A stretch of 64,000 nucleotides of DNA from Trissonchulus latispiculum. Lineage: Eukaryota > Nematoda > Enoplea > Enoplida > Ironidae. The notes beneath the pieces are model-generated. The model was not told where the DNA came from. It saw only the letters and a list, made by a program, of their open reading frames with translations, and ran no database searches. Shown piece after piece: positions 20,810 to 31,535 of the stretch. The DNA lies in contig JASAND010005338.1 in NCBI GenBank assembly GCA_030248195.1, positions 19,658 to 83,657 of the forward strand. Reading direction: 5' to 3'. The translations under genes were made by a program, and so were the position numbers. The first letter of the stretch is position 1. Each line of letters opens with the position of its first letter.

Positions 20810-22591
20810 ATGTGTCCATATGAAACTAAACCATTAAATACAATGTATCGACATGACAGCAAAATGCTCAGACCACAGACTCAGCACCTCGTGGGGCGCA
20901 ATCTGCCGTCAGGGTCGGCATCGTGTCACGCCGTTTCAACGGACAAAATGACAGAGGTAAAGCCTGATGAGCATATCAACGCGTGTGCGTTGATTAATGA
21001 CGGCCAACCTGCAATCGTTCTAGGTTGGGCAAATGGGATTCCAGCCGAAATGCTGGTAGCTGCAAGCAGCACAGTTACACTGGTAAACTCTTATTTTGCT
21101 TCGAACGTTGAACACTGTAACGCTTTTCATGACACCAGGATTGGTGCTTTTACTGCAGACGGAATGTGTTCTGTTCAGTTAAAATTAGAATCGAAACAAG
21201 CTACAGTTAATGCATATGTAGTACCGCAGCTTCCTTTTGATGTAATTCTGGGTATGAAAGCTGTGGAGGTGTTAGGAATTTCTACAGCACCTCCAAAATT
21301 TGGAACTGAATTACATGATACATTATTACAGCCCAGTCAAACCTTTGAAGCAGTGGGGCTCGTACCCGCTAGTAAAGTAATGCATAACAGCACTGGAGTG
21401 CTTGTATCCGGTGTGGTGAAGGAAACAACTTCGCGTTTTTGTGCAAATTCTGTGGCAGTAGAAATCGAACCAATATCAACTACGTGTCCTCAAAAAGTTT
21501 CTTGCGTGGTTCCAGACCACTCTGACGCTTTAGTTGAGTGTAAAAGTTTAGCTACGAAAATAGATGCGTGCAGTATCTATACTGCAGCTGAGTCTCACGG
21601 AGACTCAAATCGGAAAAAGGCACGCGATAATACTGCTGCAGTAGAATATTACAATAAAGACACGATGGAGACAAAGACACAAGTTATTGCAATTATAGGT
21701 AAAAAGCTACCTCCACTGCAATTAGACTTGACTGGCAGTGAGGATATTCCAGCAGTCACTGGTAAAATACCGCAAGCTTTAATGGCAGTCTTTGTTTGGG
21801 TTGTCTGCGTAGCAGCCATATTAGATAGTCAACCCTCGACGGTTGCGAACATACAACAAGTTCATCGCCTAGAGAATACTGTAATCCAGCGAAAACAAGT
21901 TGCACAACATGCAGACAATGCTGACTACTCTCATGTTCTCAGAAGGTTGGTAGTAAAAGCTGTAGAAGCTTGCATCTCCTACTCATTTGCGTCAAAGGCT
22001 GACGTTATTGCAGGACCTAAAGTATTACCTGAGAATGACACTGCTGTAAACCTAGTAGTGCCAAGAGGCTACAGCGCAGTACTGATTCTTAAGGTTCTGG
22101 TCCATGCCCTTATTTGGCTGTGCCAAGCACTGGTGGTACCCAGAGACGAGGCAAATAAGTGCTCTACTTTTATCGAGATGGGTCTTGTGACAGGTTTCGA
22201 TGATTCGCCAGTTGAGATACTGTCAGTTCGCTATCTAAGGACCCGTCAGACGAGTAGCTGGAACGATACTGTCGGTAGGAATAAAAACTGGCGTGTGGTG
22301 CCTCACAAGAAAGTGCGCCCATGGACTACCGATTACCTTGCGGGTAAAAGGGTTCGTGGACCTTTTGCTGCAGGTGCAGCAAGAGCTAAGTATCAGATCA
22401 GTCACTACTGGTGGCTGTTCGAGCTTTTAGCAAAGCTTGCGTTGCTATCCATGATTCTAAGTTTGCCAAGTTCTAAGTTGAAGAAGCCAGCTGTTATGCT
22501 GCTATCTCTGAAAATCAGTGGACCGACAGTTGCACTAGGAAGAGTCGGTCCAACAACGGTAACAGATTTCCATTCTTCAACTACAAAATGA
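20810..22591 (+). CDS. LTR-1 second ORF with a degenerate aspartic-protease-like domain
   Basis: 593-residue ORF following gag. Residues about 55-160 show the retropepsin layout: a substrate-loop strand, a flap-like region (TADGMCSVQLKL) and the C-terminal LPFDVILGM motif. At the position of the catalytic DTG/DSG, the sequence reads AASS (residues 84-87), so the active-site aspartate is lost. The rest contains hydrophobic segments (around residues 325-340, 420-445 and 530-555) but no reverse transcriptase, RNase H or integrase. The long open frame despite the dead active site suggests a non-autonomous element that kept the ORF, or repurposing of the domain. It could also include an envelope-like or unknown accessory region; I do not recognise residues 170-593. 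Confidence 0.6.
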   Translation: MCPYETKPLNTMYRHDSKMLRPQTQHLVGRNLPSGSASCHAVSTDKMTEVKPDEHINACALINDGQPAIVLGWANGIPAEMLVAASSTVTLVNSYFASNVEHCNAFHDTRIGAFTADGMCSVQLKLESKQATVNAYVVPQLPFDVILGMKAVEVLGISTAPPKFGTELHDTLLQPSQTFEAVGLVPASKVMHNSTGVLVSGVVKETTSRFCANSVAVEIEPISTTCPQKVSCVVPDHSDALVECKSLATKIDACSIYTAAESHGDSNRKKARDNTAAVEYYNKDTMETKTQVIAIIGKKLPPLQLDLTGSEDIPAVTGKIPQALMAVFVWVVCVAAILDSQPSTVANIQQVHRLENTVIQRKQVAQHADNADYSHVLRRLVVKAVEACISYSFASKADVIAGPKVLPENDTAVNLVVPRGYSAVLILKVLVHALIWLCQALVVPRDEANKCSTFIEMGLVTGFDDSPVEILSVRYLRTRQTSSWNDTVGRNKNWRVVPHKKVRPWTTDYLAGKRVRGPFAAGAARAKYQISHYWWLFELLAKLALLSMILSLPSSKLKKPAVMLLSLKISGPTVALGRVGPTTVTDFHSSTTK

Positions 22592-24560
22592 CGGAGGTGA
22601 ATGGTTAGGAGTCAGCTATGAAATACAACTAATAAATCAAGATTTTGGACTTTGCTGCTCTTAGCCATGGTAGCCTCCTGATGGAAAGAACGGAACTCTG
22701 CTAATAAAACTGTTACGGAATTATTTTTTTAATTTAGATTACAACTAGAGATCCGAAGTGTTGCAATTTGCATGCAGTAAACAGACGATAGCCTTGCCAA
22801 CAATCACACTCGTTTAGACAAATGTTTTGACAAACAAGTTTTGCCTTGGCTGCAAATTTTGAGCTCATCTGAAAAGGATTTCAAATATTTTCGCAAAATG
22901 AAAAATTGATTGAATTTTGGTTTGATCGAATGAGTGACACTAAAACAAGGTTCTGATTCAACAACTTTACCTGCGGAAGTAAGGCTACGTGTAGAATGCA
23001 ACACGACGGAAACCCTACTTTGCTCGTAAATATTTTGTTTCGACGAAAGCTGCATGCCAGAAAGGTCAAAGTCAAATTTAGAAACCTAGTCTAAGAAACG
23101 ATACCTGAGCTCTTGATAGATGGGTGCATAAATGACGGAAAGTTACGTATTTTGCGTAAAAATTAGTGGTATTTAAGCCTTGTGTAAAATAATTTCGATG
23201 TTTTGGTTTAGGTTAAGCTAAAGTTACGTACTAATTTAGGTTTTTTAAGCTGATCAAGTAAGTTCAATGGGATAACCAAACTCAGAGATTCTGATTTAAC
23301 CGCCCAATCAGAGCGTACACAGTACATAGGTACGTATCTATATCAAGGAGAGAGACTGAGATTTCGCTTTATCTAAGGTTACGTTTTTTAAGTGTGTATC
23401 CTAGTTTCTGATTTCGGAAACGGTGCACTTGAAAATAACTGAAGTAAAAATTCTGGCTGAACTGAAAGCATATAATTATGTACTTTGAATATTTTATTAT
23501 TGTTATGCATGATATAACAAGCGTTAAAATTTAGCTACAAAATTTTTGTGCACTTCTGACGGTGTTTTAAAGTTATGGCATCAAAGGTAACTAAGTTTAG
23601 TAATTTTAGCAATTTAGTAGTCAAAGTTTAAGTTCAAATTTCGGAAAAATGCACAGAATATATATACAAATTATATACATAAGTTTAAGTGTATACATAA
23701 GCATACGTATTTCAAGTTAGTATATAATCGCGAAAATGTGAGCATATGATCATTGTAAAAGCGTCATCATTGTAAAAGCATCATCTAAGCATCTAAGCCA
23801 ACCTCACACGAAATGACAAAGTCTGTAATGTTTTCTTCTGGAAAATGTCAAAGGTCTTCCAGACGTCTAGAACTTAGCAAGCACGTGCGTTACACAACTA
23901 AATTTTCAAACTATGCTTTTAATAGAAAAGTGTAATACATGTCGCGTTTCGCAACAATAACATTTACACAAAATTTTGATCACGTAATTAAAGATTGTTT
24001 ATCATTTGGTTTGACATACATAAATGATGGAACTATGAATCATTCGAATTTGTTTTAAATTATATAGATTAAGTATTCCAGCTATTCTTCCCTTGCCCAT
24101 AGGGCTAAATTCATACGCAGTATTCTCTCTGAACCAGTAGTCCCACTCAAAATTCATTATTGCTGCAAAAGTGTTTTATATATGTTCGCACGAAAGCCTG
24201 TAGAAAAGCTATGTCCAAGCTGTAAGCTTAACATGTACGTCTAAATGCATAAATATATACGCAAATTGCAGTATATACATATATACACGTAAAATTTATT
24301 GCACAGCACATAGTGCATATATAATACATGCATATTGCATGCCTAAACGTTAGGTAGTTATATAAAGACGGCACAGAAAAGAAATCTAAGAATAATTTCA
24401 ATTCATATAAAGTTTTGAAGTCTTGTCTCGCTTACCGATTACTCGATGTTTTCGCTAAGTTCAAACATCGCAAAATTTTGCAATTTGCTTTGAAGTCTAA
24501 CTTCTTTTGGCCTGAAGTTAGCATGAAACGATTTTTATAAAATCCAGCAAAATATATATA
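22592..24560. other. Non-coding interior, no RT recognised
   Basis: About 2 kb of AT-rich sequence between the LTR-1 ORFs and the first FBS element. No reverse transcriptase or integrase motif is seen in any frame. Two short splice-bounded open segments on the minus strand (22971-23049, 24020-24162) are discussed among the rejected items. Confidence 0.5.
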
Positions 24561-27308
24561 TATACAAGAATAAAAATGCTCCGGTGGAGCATGAAAAATG
24601 CAATATGGGTGACATTCGGTTGTAAACGGACAGAGGACTAGGTTTTAAAACGTTAATATGGGAGGGGTAGGTTGTAAATGCCAGGAGGACTAGGTTAAAA
24701 GCGCACTAATATGGACCAGCTTCGCTGAACAACCCATATTCGCGGAAACTGTCCAGAGTTTCTATCGGCTGCTGCTTGCTGTTGCTATTGGCAGTTCTTC
24801 GGAAAATTGTACGACTTTTGTCAGCATGGCCTGCAAGTATATATTGTGGTCGTGCTCCTTATTATACAACTTAATAATACACGTCCTCCATAATGTCAAC
24901 TGCTTTTCGCATCAACTTAATACAAGATTATGTGCTAACACTGCAGAAAAAACACCTTGAACACCTTTCTACCAGAACTGCATTGTTTATTTGGAATACG
25001 TAAGCTTTAATATTTCACAATCGTCCCGCTTGCTTTGAAAGCTGAATAATGTAGATCTTACTCGTATGTCATGTGGAGTGGAGCATGAGTGACCGCGAAT
25101 ATGGGTTGTTCAGCGAAGCTGGTCCATATTAGTGCGCTTTTAACCTAGTCCTCCTGGCATTTACAACCTACCCCTCCCATATTAACGTTTTAAAACCTAG
25201 TCCTCTGTCCATTTACAACCGAATGTCACCCATATTGCATTTTTCATGCTCCACCGGAGCATTTTTATTCTTGTCCTATTTCATTTTTAAGGTTCTCAGT
25301 AAATAGCAAAAACGTTAAAGCTGTGTGAAAGAAACTTTAAAAATTCCGCCAATCATTAATAGTCAACCGAAAGTACCGAACAAAGAAGCTTGAAAAGTTC
25401 CAAGTTCTTCCTTTTTCTCTATTTTGACAGAAATCCAACATCCAGTATCCATGGCTGCAATAGTTTTAGTTACTGTATATAGCATATAGCACTCTACTGC
25501 AGCGCAACCAAATGAAAACTTTGCTTTCGGTGAAGGAAACTCATACGGCACGATTTTCAATGCTCTGCCGCACTTGTGTGCAAAATTTCGGACGATTGCA
25601 ACTTTCCTGTAGCTAGTTATAGGCCGTGCTGTGCTTCAGCATCACTCTGCTGCAGCGCAACCAGATGCAAACTTACTGCCAGTGAGGGAACTTCATACGG
25701 CACGATTTGCAATGCTATTCTGCACTTGTGTGCAAAATTTTAGACGATTGCAACTTATCTGTAGCTAGTTATAGGCCGTGCTGTACTTCAGCAGCACTCT
25801 ACTGCAGCGCAACCAGATGCAAACTTACTGCCAGTGATGGAAATTCACACGGCACGATTTGCAATGCTATTCTGCACTTGTGTGCAAAATTTTAGACGAT
25901 TGCAACTTATCTGTAGCTAGTTATAGGCCGTGCTGTACTTCAGCAGCACTCTACTGCAGCGCAACCAGATGCAAACTTACTGCCAGTGATGGAAATTCAC
26001 ACGGCACGATTTGCAATGCTATTCTGCACTTGTGTGCAAAATTTTAGACGATTGCAACTTATCTGTAGCTAGTTATAGGCCGTGCTGTACTTCAGCAGCA
26101 CTCTACTGCAGCGCAACCAGATGCAAACTTACTGCCAGTGAGGGAAATTCACACGGCACGATTTGCAATGCTATTCTGCACTTGTGTGCAAAATTTTAGA
26201 CGATTGCAACTTATCTGTAGCTAGTTATAGGCCGTGCTGTACTTCTGCAGCACTCCACTGCAGCGCAACCACATAGTAGCATCGTAATAAGTATACGAAA
26301 CGTATCTATAATAGTTTGTCATGTCCTAAACTATCTGTATGCCGAATTTCAAATACCAGTGACGAATGAATAACTTGTTATCGACGGTGCTGTGTTTGGG
26401 GCAGCACATACAGCACGGTGGAAGCTAGAGAATGCACCAACTACGTAACATAGCTACAGTTCCCCCTTACTACAGACATGATTTTCGCCAAGTTTCATAT
26501 GTTCAGCCGTTTACAGTAAGTCTACAGACAGCGTGCTGTGGTTGTTGCATAGCAGTACAGCACGATAGCAGCACCGCACAGCGCTGCGACTATGCTCATC
26601 GTGTTCAGCGACCCTGATAACCCTTATATGCGTCCCATTATATGGCCCAAAACAGCGTATTTAGGCCTATTTTTGACTATTTCCTGTAGACTTGGGACTT
26701 AGAAATTTTCCGAAAATGGCTATTTGGCCGGACCAACTTTGGGCCGGCCGCCAGAACGATCCTGGCCAGATATCAAAAATCGCCCTCGTTAGGACATATA
26801 AACCCTTCCGTGGATCCTTATGCAACAAACCACGTCTCTCTAGCGTCTTCCCTGAGTCCTGTAGCTTTGACAAAAAATTGGCCATTTTTGGCCATTTTAG
26901 CGCCAAGTCCACTTTTGGCCGGCCGTACAGGTGGCCGGCCGGGCCGGGCAGCGAAAAAATATCAAAAAGGTTCACTTTCGGGGTATATACGTTCAGAAAA
27001 ACCAAACTTCACCTGCTGAAAATGCCCAGATCGTTCTAACACTGCGACAGAAAATTGCATTTTTCCAAGCGTGACTTACACGGAAAAAAAAAAACAAACG
27101 GACCTAACTTGCCCGGAAGCGAAAATTTTCAAAGTTGGAAATTTTGACCAAAACTTTTTTGCGACATGTAGTACTCGTCGTGTAGATTCCAACGATACCA
27201 AAATTGTCCAGTTTGGTTGAGTATTGAGTTGGCACGGACCTCGAACGGGTCTCCAAGGGCCGCACTGAGCCTTTTACACCCATATTATAGGGGAGCGCTC
27301 TCGCGCTC

Positions 27309-27315
<7 letters not shown>
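24561..27315 (+). repeat. FBS composite repeat, copy 1
   Basis: Foldback head at 24561-25274 with inverted arms 24564-24745 and 25092-25274, each starting ACAAGAATAAAAATGCTCC. A spacer and a 152-bp tandem array (25493-26275) follow, then the GTTCAGCGACCC block at 26605, a GGCCGG-rich region, and CCCATATTAT plus a GC-rich hairpin with a TCTC loop at 27289-27313. No ORF. Together with the other copies this defines the full FBS layout. Confidence 0.78.
25493..26275 (+). repeat. 152-bp tandem array, satellite A
   Basis: About five head-to-tail monomers of 152 bp, the middle ones nearly identical. The monomer contains GCTAGTTATAGGCCGTGCTG and CTCTACTGCAGCGCAACC. A short diverged array of the same satellite is at 43455-43670, again just behind a foldback head. 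Confidence 0.95.

Positions 27316-27380
<65 letters not shown>
27312..27380. repeat. (TA)n microsatellite between FBS-1 and FBS-2
   Basis: TA run joining the distal hairpin of FBS-1 to the ACAAG start of FBS-2. Confidence 0.95.
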
Positions 27381-27383
<3 letters not shown>

Positions 27384-30330
27384 AGTAGGAAAAATGCTCC
27401 TTGCAGTCGCATGAAAAAGTTAATATGAGCTATGATGGTCAACATTTAAATGTGTCAAGGACAAGATTTAAAATGTTTAATATGAGCCAACATCTAAATA
27501 AGTAGAGGACAAGATGTAAACGGCTAATATGAGCCGCTACGTTTCTCTTGGGCTCATATTGACGCTCATTTAGCTTTTGCTTACTTTTAATCCAACACTG
27601 AAATGGCTTGCATGAATAACGACGCATAAACATTAATTTTGCAAAGCTGTACGTAAATGTTTTCTTCTCCACCGCTACATCCAAGTACACATTTAAGGCC
27701 ACCATATAAGTCAACAAAATGAAACCGAAGTCCAATCTAATGAAGAAATTGTGAAATCTTGAGAAATCACATTTGAAGTTATCATCGTCATTAATCATGT
27801 CATTAATCATCACATTAATTCAATATTCTCAAGCCAATCAAATCGTTTATAAACACTGATGCTTATATGCCAACCGTAAACTGTATATATGTTTGCCATT
27901 TTAGTCGCGTCAATATGAGCCCAAGAGAAACGTAGCGGCTCATATTAGCCGTTTACATCTTGTCCTCTACTTATTTAGATGTTGGCTCATATTAAACATT
28001 TTAAATCTTGTCCTTGACACATTTAAATGTTGACCATCATAGCTCATATTAACTTTTTCATGCGACTGCAAGGAGCATTTTTCCTACTTGTCCTCCGTCT
28101 AGTTTTTGGGAACGCTGCCATAACTGTGGCAGCAGCAATCACAAATCCCACCAGTGAATTACCAATGCCCAATAATCTTTGCATGCAAAATTTCAGCCTT
28201 TCAGCTATCTCCAGTTGCTTGAACCAGGACCTGGTTCAACTCTGAACCAGTTGAACCAGATTTGGCCAGCCATGGGTCGGATCACCAAAGTAACACCACC
28301 AGTGACTTCCCCATGCCCAATAACCTTTGTATGCAAGATTTCAGCCTTTCAGCTATCTCCAGTAGCTTGAACCAGGAACCGGTTCAACTTTGAACCAGTT
28401 GAACCAGATCTGGCCAGCCATGGGTCGGATCACCAAAGTAACACCACCAGTGAATTCCCCATGCCCAATAACCTTTGTATGCAAAATTTCAGCCTTCCAA
28501 CTATCTCCAGTAGCTTGAACCAGGAACTGGTTCAATTTTGAACCAGTTGAACCAGATCTGGCCAGGCATAGGTCGGATCACCAAAGTAACACCACCAGTG
28601 AATTCCTGCCAATAACCTTTGTATGAATTTAGCTTCCAACTATTCAGTAGTTGAACCAGGAACTGGTTTTTTGAACCAGTTGAACCAGATCTGGCCAGCC
28701 ATGGGTGGTACCAAAGTAACACCACCAGTGATTCCCAGCCCAATAACCTTTGTATGCAAATTTCAGCTTCCAACTATTCAGTAGCTTGAACCAGGAATGG
28801 TTATGACCAGTTGAACCAGATTTGGCCAGCCATGGGTCGGATACCAAAGTAACACCACCAGTGACTTCCCCATGCCCAATAACCTTTGTATGCAAGATTT
28901 CAGCCTTTCAGCTATCTCCAGTAGCTTGAACCAGGAACCGGTTCAATTTGAACCAGTTGAACCAGATCTGGCCAGCCATGGGTAGATCACCAAAGTTACA
29001 CCACCAGGGAATTCCCTTGCCAATAACCTTGTATGAAAATTTCAGCTTTAGCTATTCCAGTTGTTGAACCAGGACCTGGTTAAGCCAGTTGAACCAGTCT
29101 GGAGCTGGGTGGATCAGCAAAGAACACCACATGAATTCCCATGCCAATAACCTTGTATGCAATTTCAGCCTTCTAGTATTCCAGTGTGAACCAGGACCTG
29201 GTTAACTTGACCAGTTGAACAGATCTGGCCAGCCATGGGTTGGATACAAAGTACAACCATGATTAGCCAGTAACCTTTGTATGAAAATTTCAGCTTCAAC
29301 TATTCCAGTAGCTTGAACCAGGAACTGGTTATTAACCAGTTGAACCAGTTGGCCAGCCATGGGTCGGTACCAAACAACACCACCAGTGAATTCCCATGCC
29401 AATAACCTTTGTATGAAAATTTCAGCTTCTAGCATTAGTAGTTGAACCAGGAACTGTTCAACTTTAACCAGTTGAACCAGATCTGGCCAGCCATGGGTCG
29501 GTCACCAAAGTAACACCACCAGTGTTCCATGCCAATAACCTTTGTATGCAAAATTTCAGCCTTCCAACTTTCCAGTAGCTTGAACCAGGAACTGGTTATT
29601 TGAACCAGTTGAACCAGATCTGGCCAGCCATGGGTCGGTCACCAAACACCACCAGTGTTCCCACCAATAACCTTGTATGAAATTTCAGCCTTCTAGTATT
29701 CAGTAGCTTGAACCAGGAACTGGTTCAATTGAACCAGTTGAACCAGATGAACCAGGCGAGATACGGTGTCGGCACTATGTCAGCGTGTTCAGCGACCCCG
29801 ATTTACTATATATGGGTACCACCCCAAGGCCGAAAAACGCTGTTTTTGCCCGTTTTTAGACTATTTTCAAATTTTCGGACTTAGAAATTTTTCAGCGTGA
29901 AGGTGTCCAAAAACGCTATTTTTCCCATTTTTGACCATCTTTAAAAATCGAACCAGATCGAAATTCGGAAAAAATCATAAACTTGCTAAGTACCAATTCC
30001 TAGATATTCAAAAAATAGTATAGAAAAATTTTTTCTATTGTCCGTTTGAAAAATAGAGTTAACACAAAACTGACAAAAATCATGCTGAATACAGAGAAAA
30101 AAAAACCCCACTTTCAAACCCGTAAGAGAAAGTCGATTTTTTCAAAGTTCATTTTTTCCGGGTAAGTTTGGTATCATTCGAAAGCTCTCGGCCTTGAGAT
30201 TTCAAAAATGTAAATATTAGCTCCTAATTCCTTCCCGTTAATTAGTTATGCCTAATTAGCACTTTTCAAAATCCGCAAAGTGCCTTTATAGCTCATATTA
30301 TGGGGGGCTCTCCGAGCACCCCCATGATAA
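27381..30330 (+). repeat. FBS composite repeat, copy 2
   Basis: Foldback arms 27381-27563 and 27908-28091 start ACAAGTAGGAAAAATGCTCC. The satellite B array is at 28130-29755. The CGTGTTCAGCGACCCCGAT block follows at about 29785. The distal part carries AAAGTCGATTTTTTCAAAG and ends in CATATTAT and a GGGGGGCTC...GAGCACCCCC hairpin (30300-30324). The distal part also occurs inverted in FBS-0. Confidence 0.78.
28130..29755 (+). repeat. About 149-bp tandem array, satellite B
   Basis: Around eleven monomers built on GAACCAGTTGAACCAGATCT and GGCCAGCCATGGGTCGG. The first three are 148-150 bp. Many later ones are shortened by scattered small deletions, often at doubled bases. One monomer of this satellite is at 48950-48990 behind FBS-5. 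Confidence 0.93.
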
Positions 30331-30417
30331 GTATATGATTATTTCGGAAAATGGCATGTCAACCTAGAAGTAAGTTGAATATGCCCGAAATTTTGCCACT
30401 CGTCGGTGCTCGTAACT

Positions 30418-30430
30418 AAGGGGGTAGGAA
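30418..30430 (+). other. Polypurine tract of LTR-1
   Basis: AAGGGGGTAGGAA lies immediately before the 3' LTR and would prime plus-strand synthesis. Its presence shows that the LTR at 30431 is a true 3' LTR, not a solo copy. Confidence 0.8.
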
Positions 30431-30959
30431 TGTAACGAGCATGAAGCGATAAGTAAAAAGGACGTAGGTAGGTACGTATACGTCGCGACGATGGCGTAAT
30501 CTGAACTCGAGACTAATGACGTCAATAGGGTCCGAAATTGGTGTCTTGCCGACACCTGGCATGTGCTTTCGTCATTGCTATTGTAAACAGATGATGTTCA
30601 CACTTGCGACGCCGACCAAAACGTGCCTATCCACGTGCAACTGAAAAACTATATAAAGTGGACCTAAATCACATTCTGGGGAATTAGACTCAGTTGATGT
30701 TTGACTCAGTCAGTGCCAGACTTGGTCTGTTCAGAGTCAGAGTTTAGGCTGTCCTATCTTATTATATTAGTTCGACCTTCGGAGCTGCTGGGTCGCTTAC
30801 GTGGAACATCACCTGTGACTATATTGTGTACCCTGCTCTGCTCTCTATGTAGCTCATCTGTATTAAAGTAAGTGTATAGTAATTTAGAGTAGTATATAGT
30901 TTAAAGCTCTCCCAACTTAAGCAGCTCGGTACCAGCTTATAGCAGAATAGCTGGTCACA
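30431..30959 (+). repeat. 3' LTR of retrotransposon LTR-1
   Basis: 529-bp near-copy of 19309-19822, with small insertions (for example an added CAGAG-like and CTGCT unit). It follows a polypurine tract. The outer flanks (CGCAA on the left of the 5' LTR, CATCC on the right here) do not match, so the element is either rearranged or has lost its target-site duplication. Its right end is 18 bases from the edge of a host exon. Confidence 0.9.
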
Positions 30960-30976
30960 CATCCATTCAGGCATAC

Positions 30977-31103
30977 CTTCAGTTGGCTGCTTGTTTGAAG
31001 CAGCTCGGTTTCTCCTTGGGCTTTGCTTCTTCGCTTCATTGGCCTCATCACTAGCTTCAGTTGTTCTTCGTCTGGTACGACGACCAACATTCGATCGGTT
31101 AAC
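30977..31103 (-). CDS. Chromodomain-gene exon, basic segment
   Basis: On the minus strand it lies between a TTGTGTTTAG acceptor and a GAAG|GTATGC donor. It has 42 codons plus one base, entering in phase 0, matching the exit of 31536-32117. It encodes a highly basic segment (VNRSNVGRRTRRRTTEAS, then KKQSPRRNRAAS), which looks like a nuclear localisation or nucleic-acid-binding tail. It leaves in phase 1; the next exon is not found with confidence. The 3' LTR of LTR-1 ends 18 bp into the following intron. Confidence 0.62.
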
Positions 31104-31535
31104 CTAAACACAAGTCAAACTATTCAAGGGCTACAAAAGCGAAATCAATTATTATATAACGTGTAAATTTGTCTTCAACACTCAGCCTGCCGTCATAGCT
31201 GCTAAAAGAACCAATTTAAAGTTCTTTAACCTGTTTATGATCGCAATTGCAAAACCATGACAACCTTTTGACTATGCCGGACGTCCTCGAACAGGAAAAT
31301 CTGGGGAGGAGGGTGGATGTGGCGCACTGATTTGTGGAGGAGGAGGAAGGGGTCAAATTTTGTGTTTTGCTACTTATGTCCCTAAAACTACGACAATTTA
31401 CAACTACATGCAAGCTATTAAAAGGAGGAACCGCCCGCAAAAAGCTCTTAACGGTACGTACAATCTCTGCCCCGGGATCATTCTGAGCTGTTGATTAATA
31501 CCCACTGTACATTAATTATTCAGACATTAACCTAC

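Noticed and set aside
22971..23049. Possible minus-strand exon (CATGCAG acceptor, CGCAG|GTAAAG donor)
   Set aside because: Splice sites are good, but it lies between the LTRs of LTR-1, encodes no recognisable sequence, and its phase fits only with another doubtful exon.
24020..24162. Possible minus-strand exon starting after TTTTGCAG, phase-compatible with 30977-31103
   Set aside because: Phase match is suggestive, but composition is not protein-like and it too lies inside the LTR-1 span; chance cannot be excluded.
24561..24745. Canonical Helitron assignment of the FBS family
   Set aside because: The distal hairpin and lack of TSD fit, but there is no TC start or CTRR end, and the long inverted arms are not a canonical Helitron feature.
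25707..26199. Three identical 62-residue ORFs
   Set aside because: Product of the 152-bp satellite A array, not genes.
25493..29755. CRISPR-like interpretation of the regular repeats
   Set aside because: Monomers are contiguous without unique spacers and the genome is eukaryotic; these are satellite arrays.
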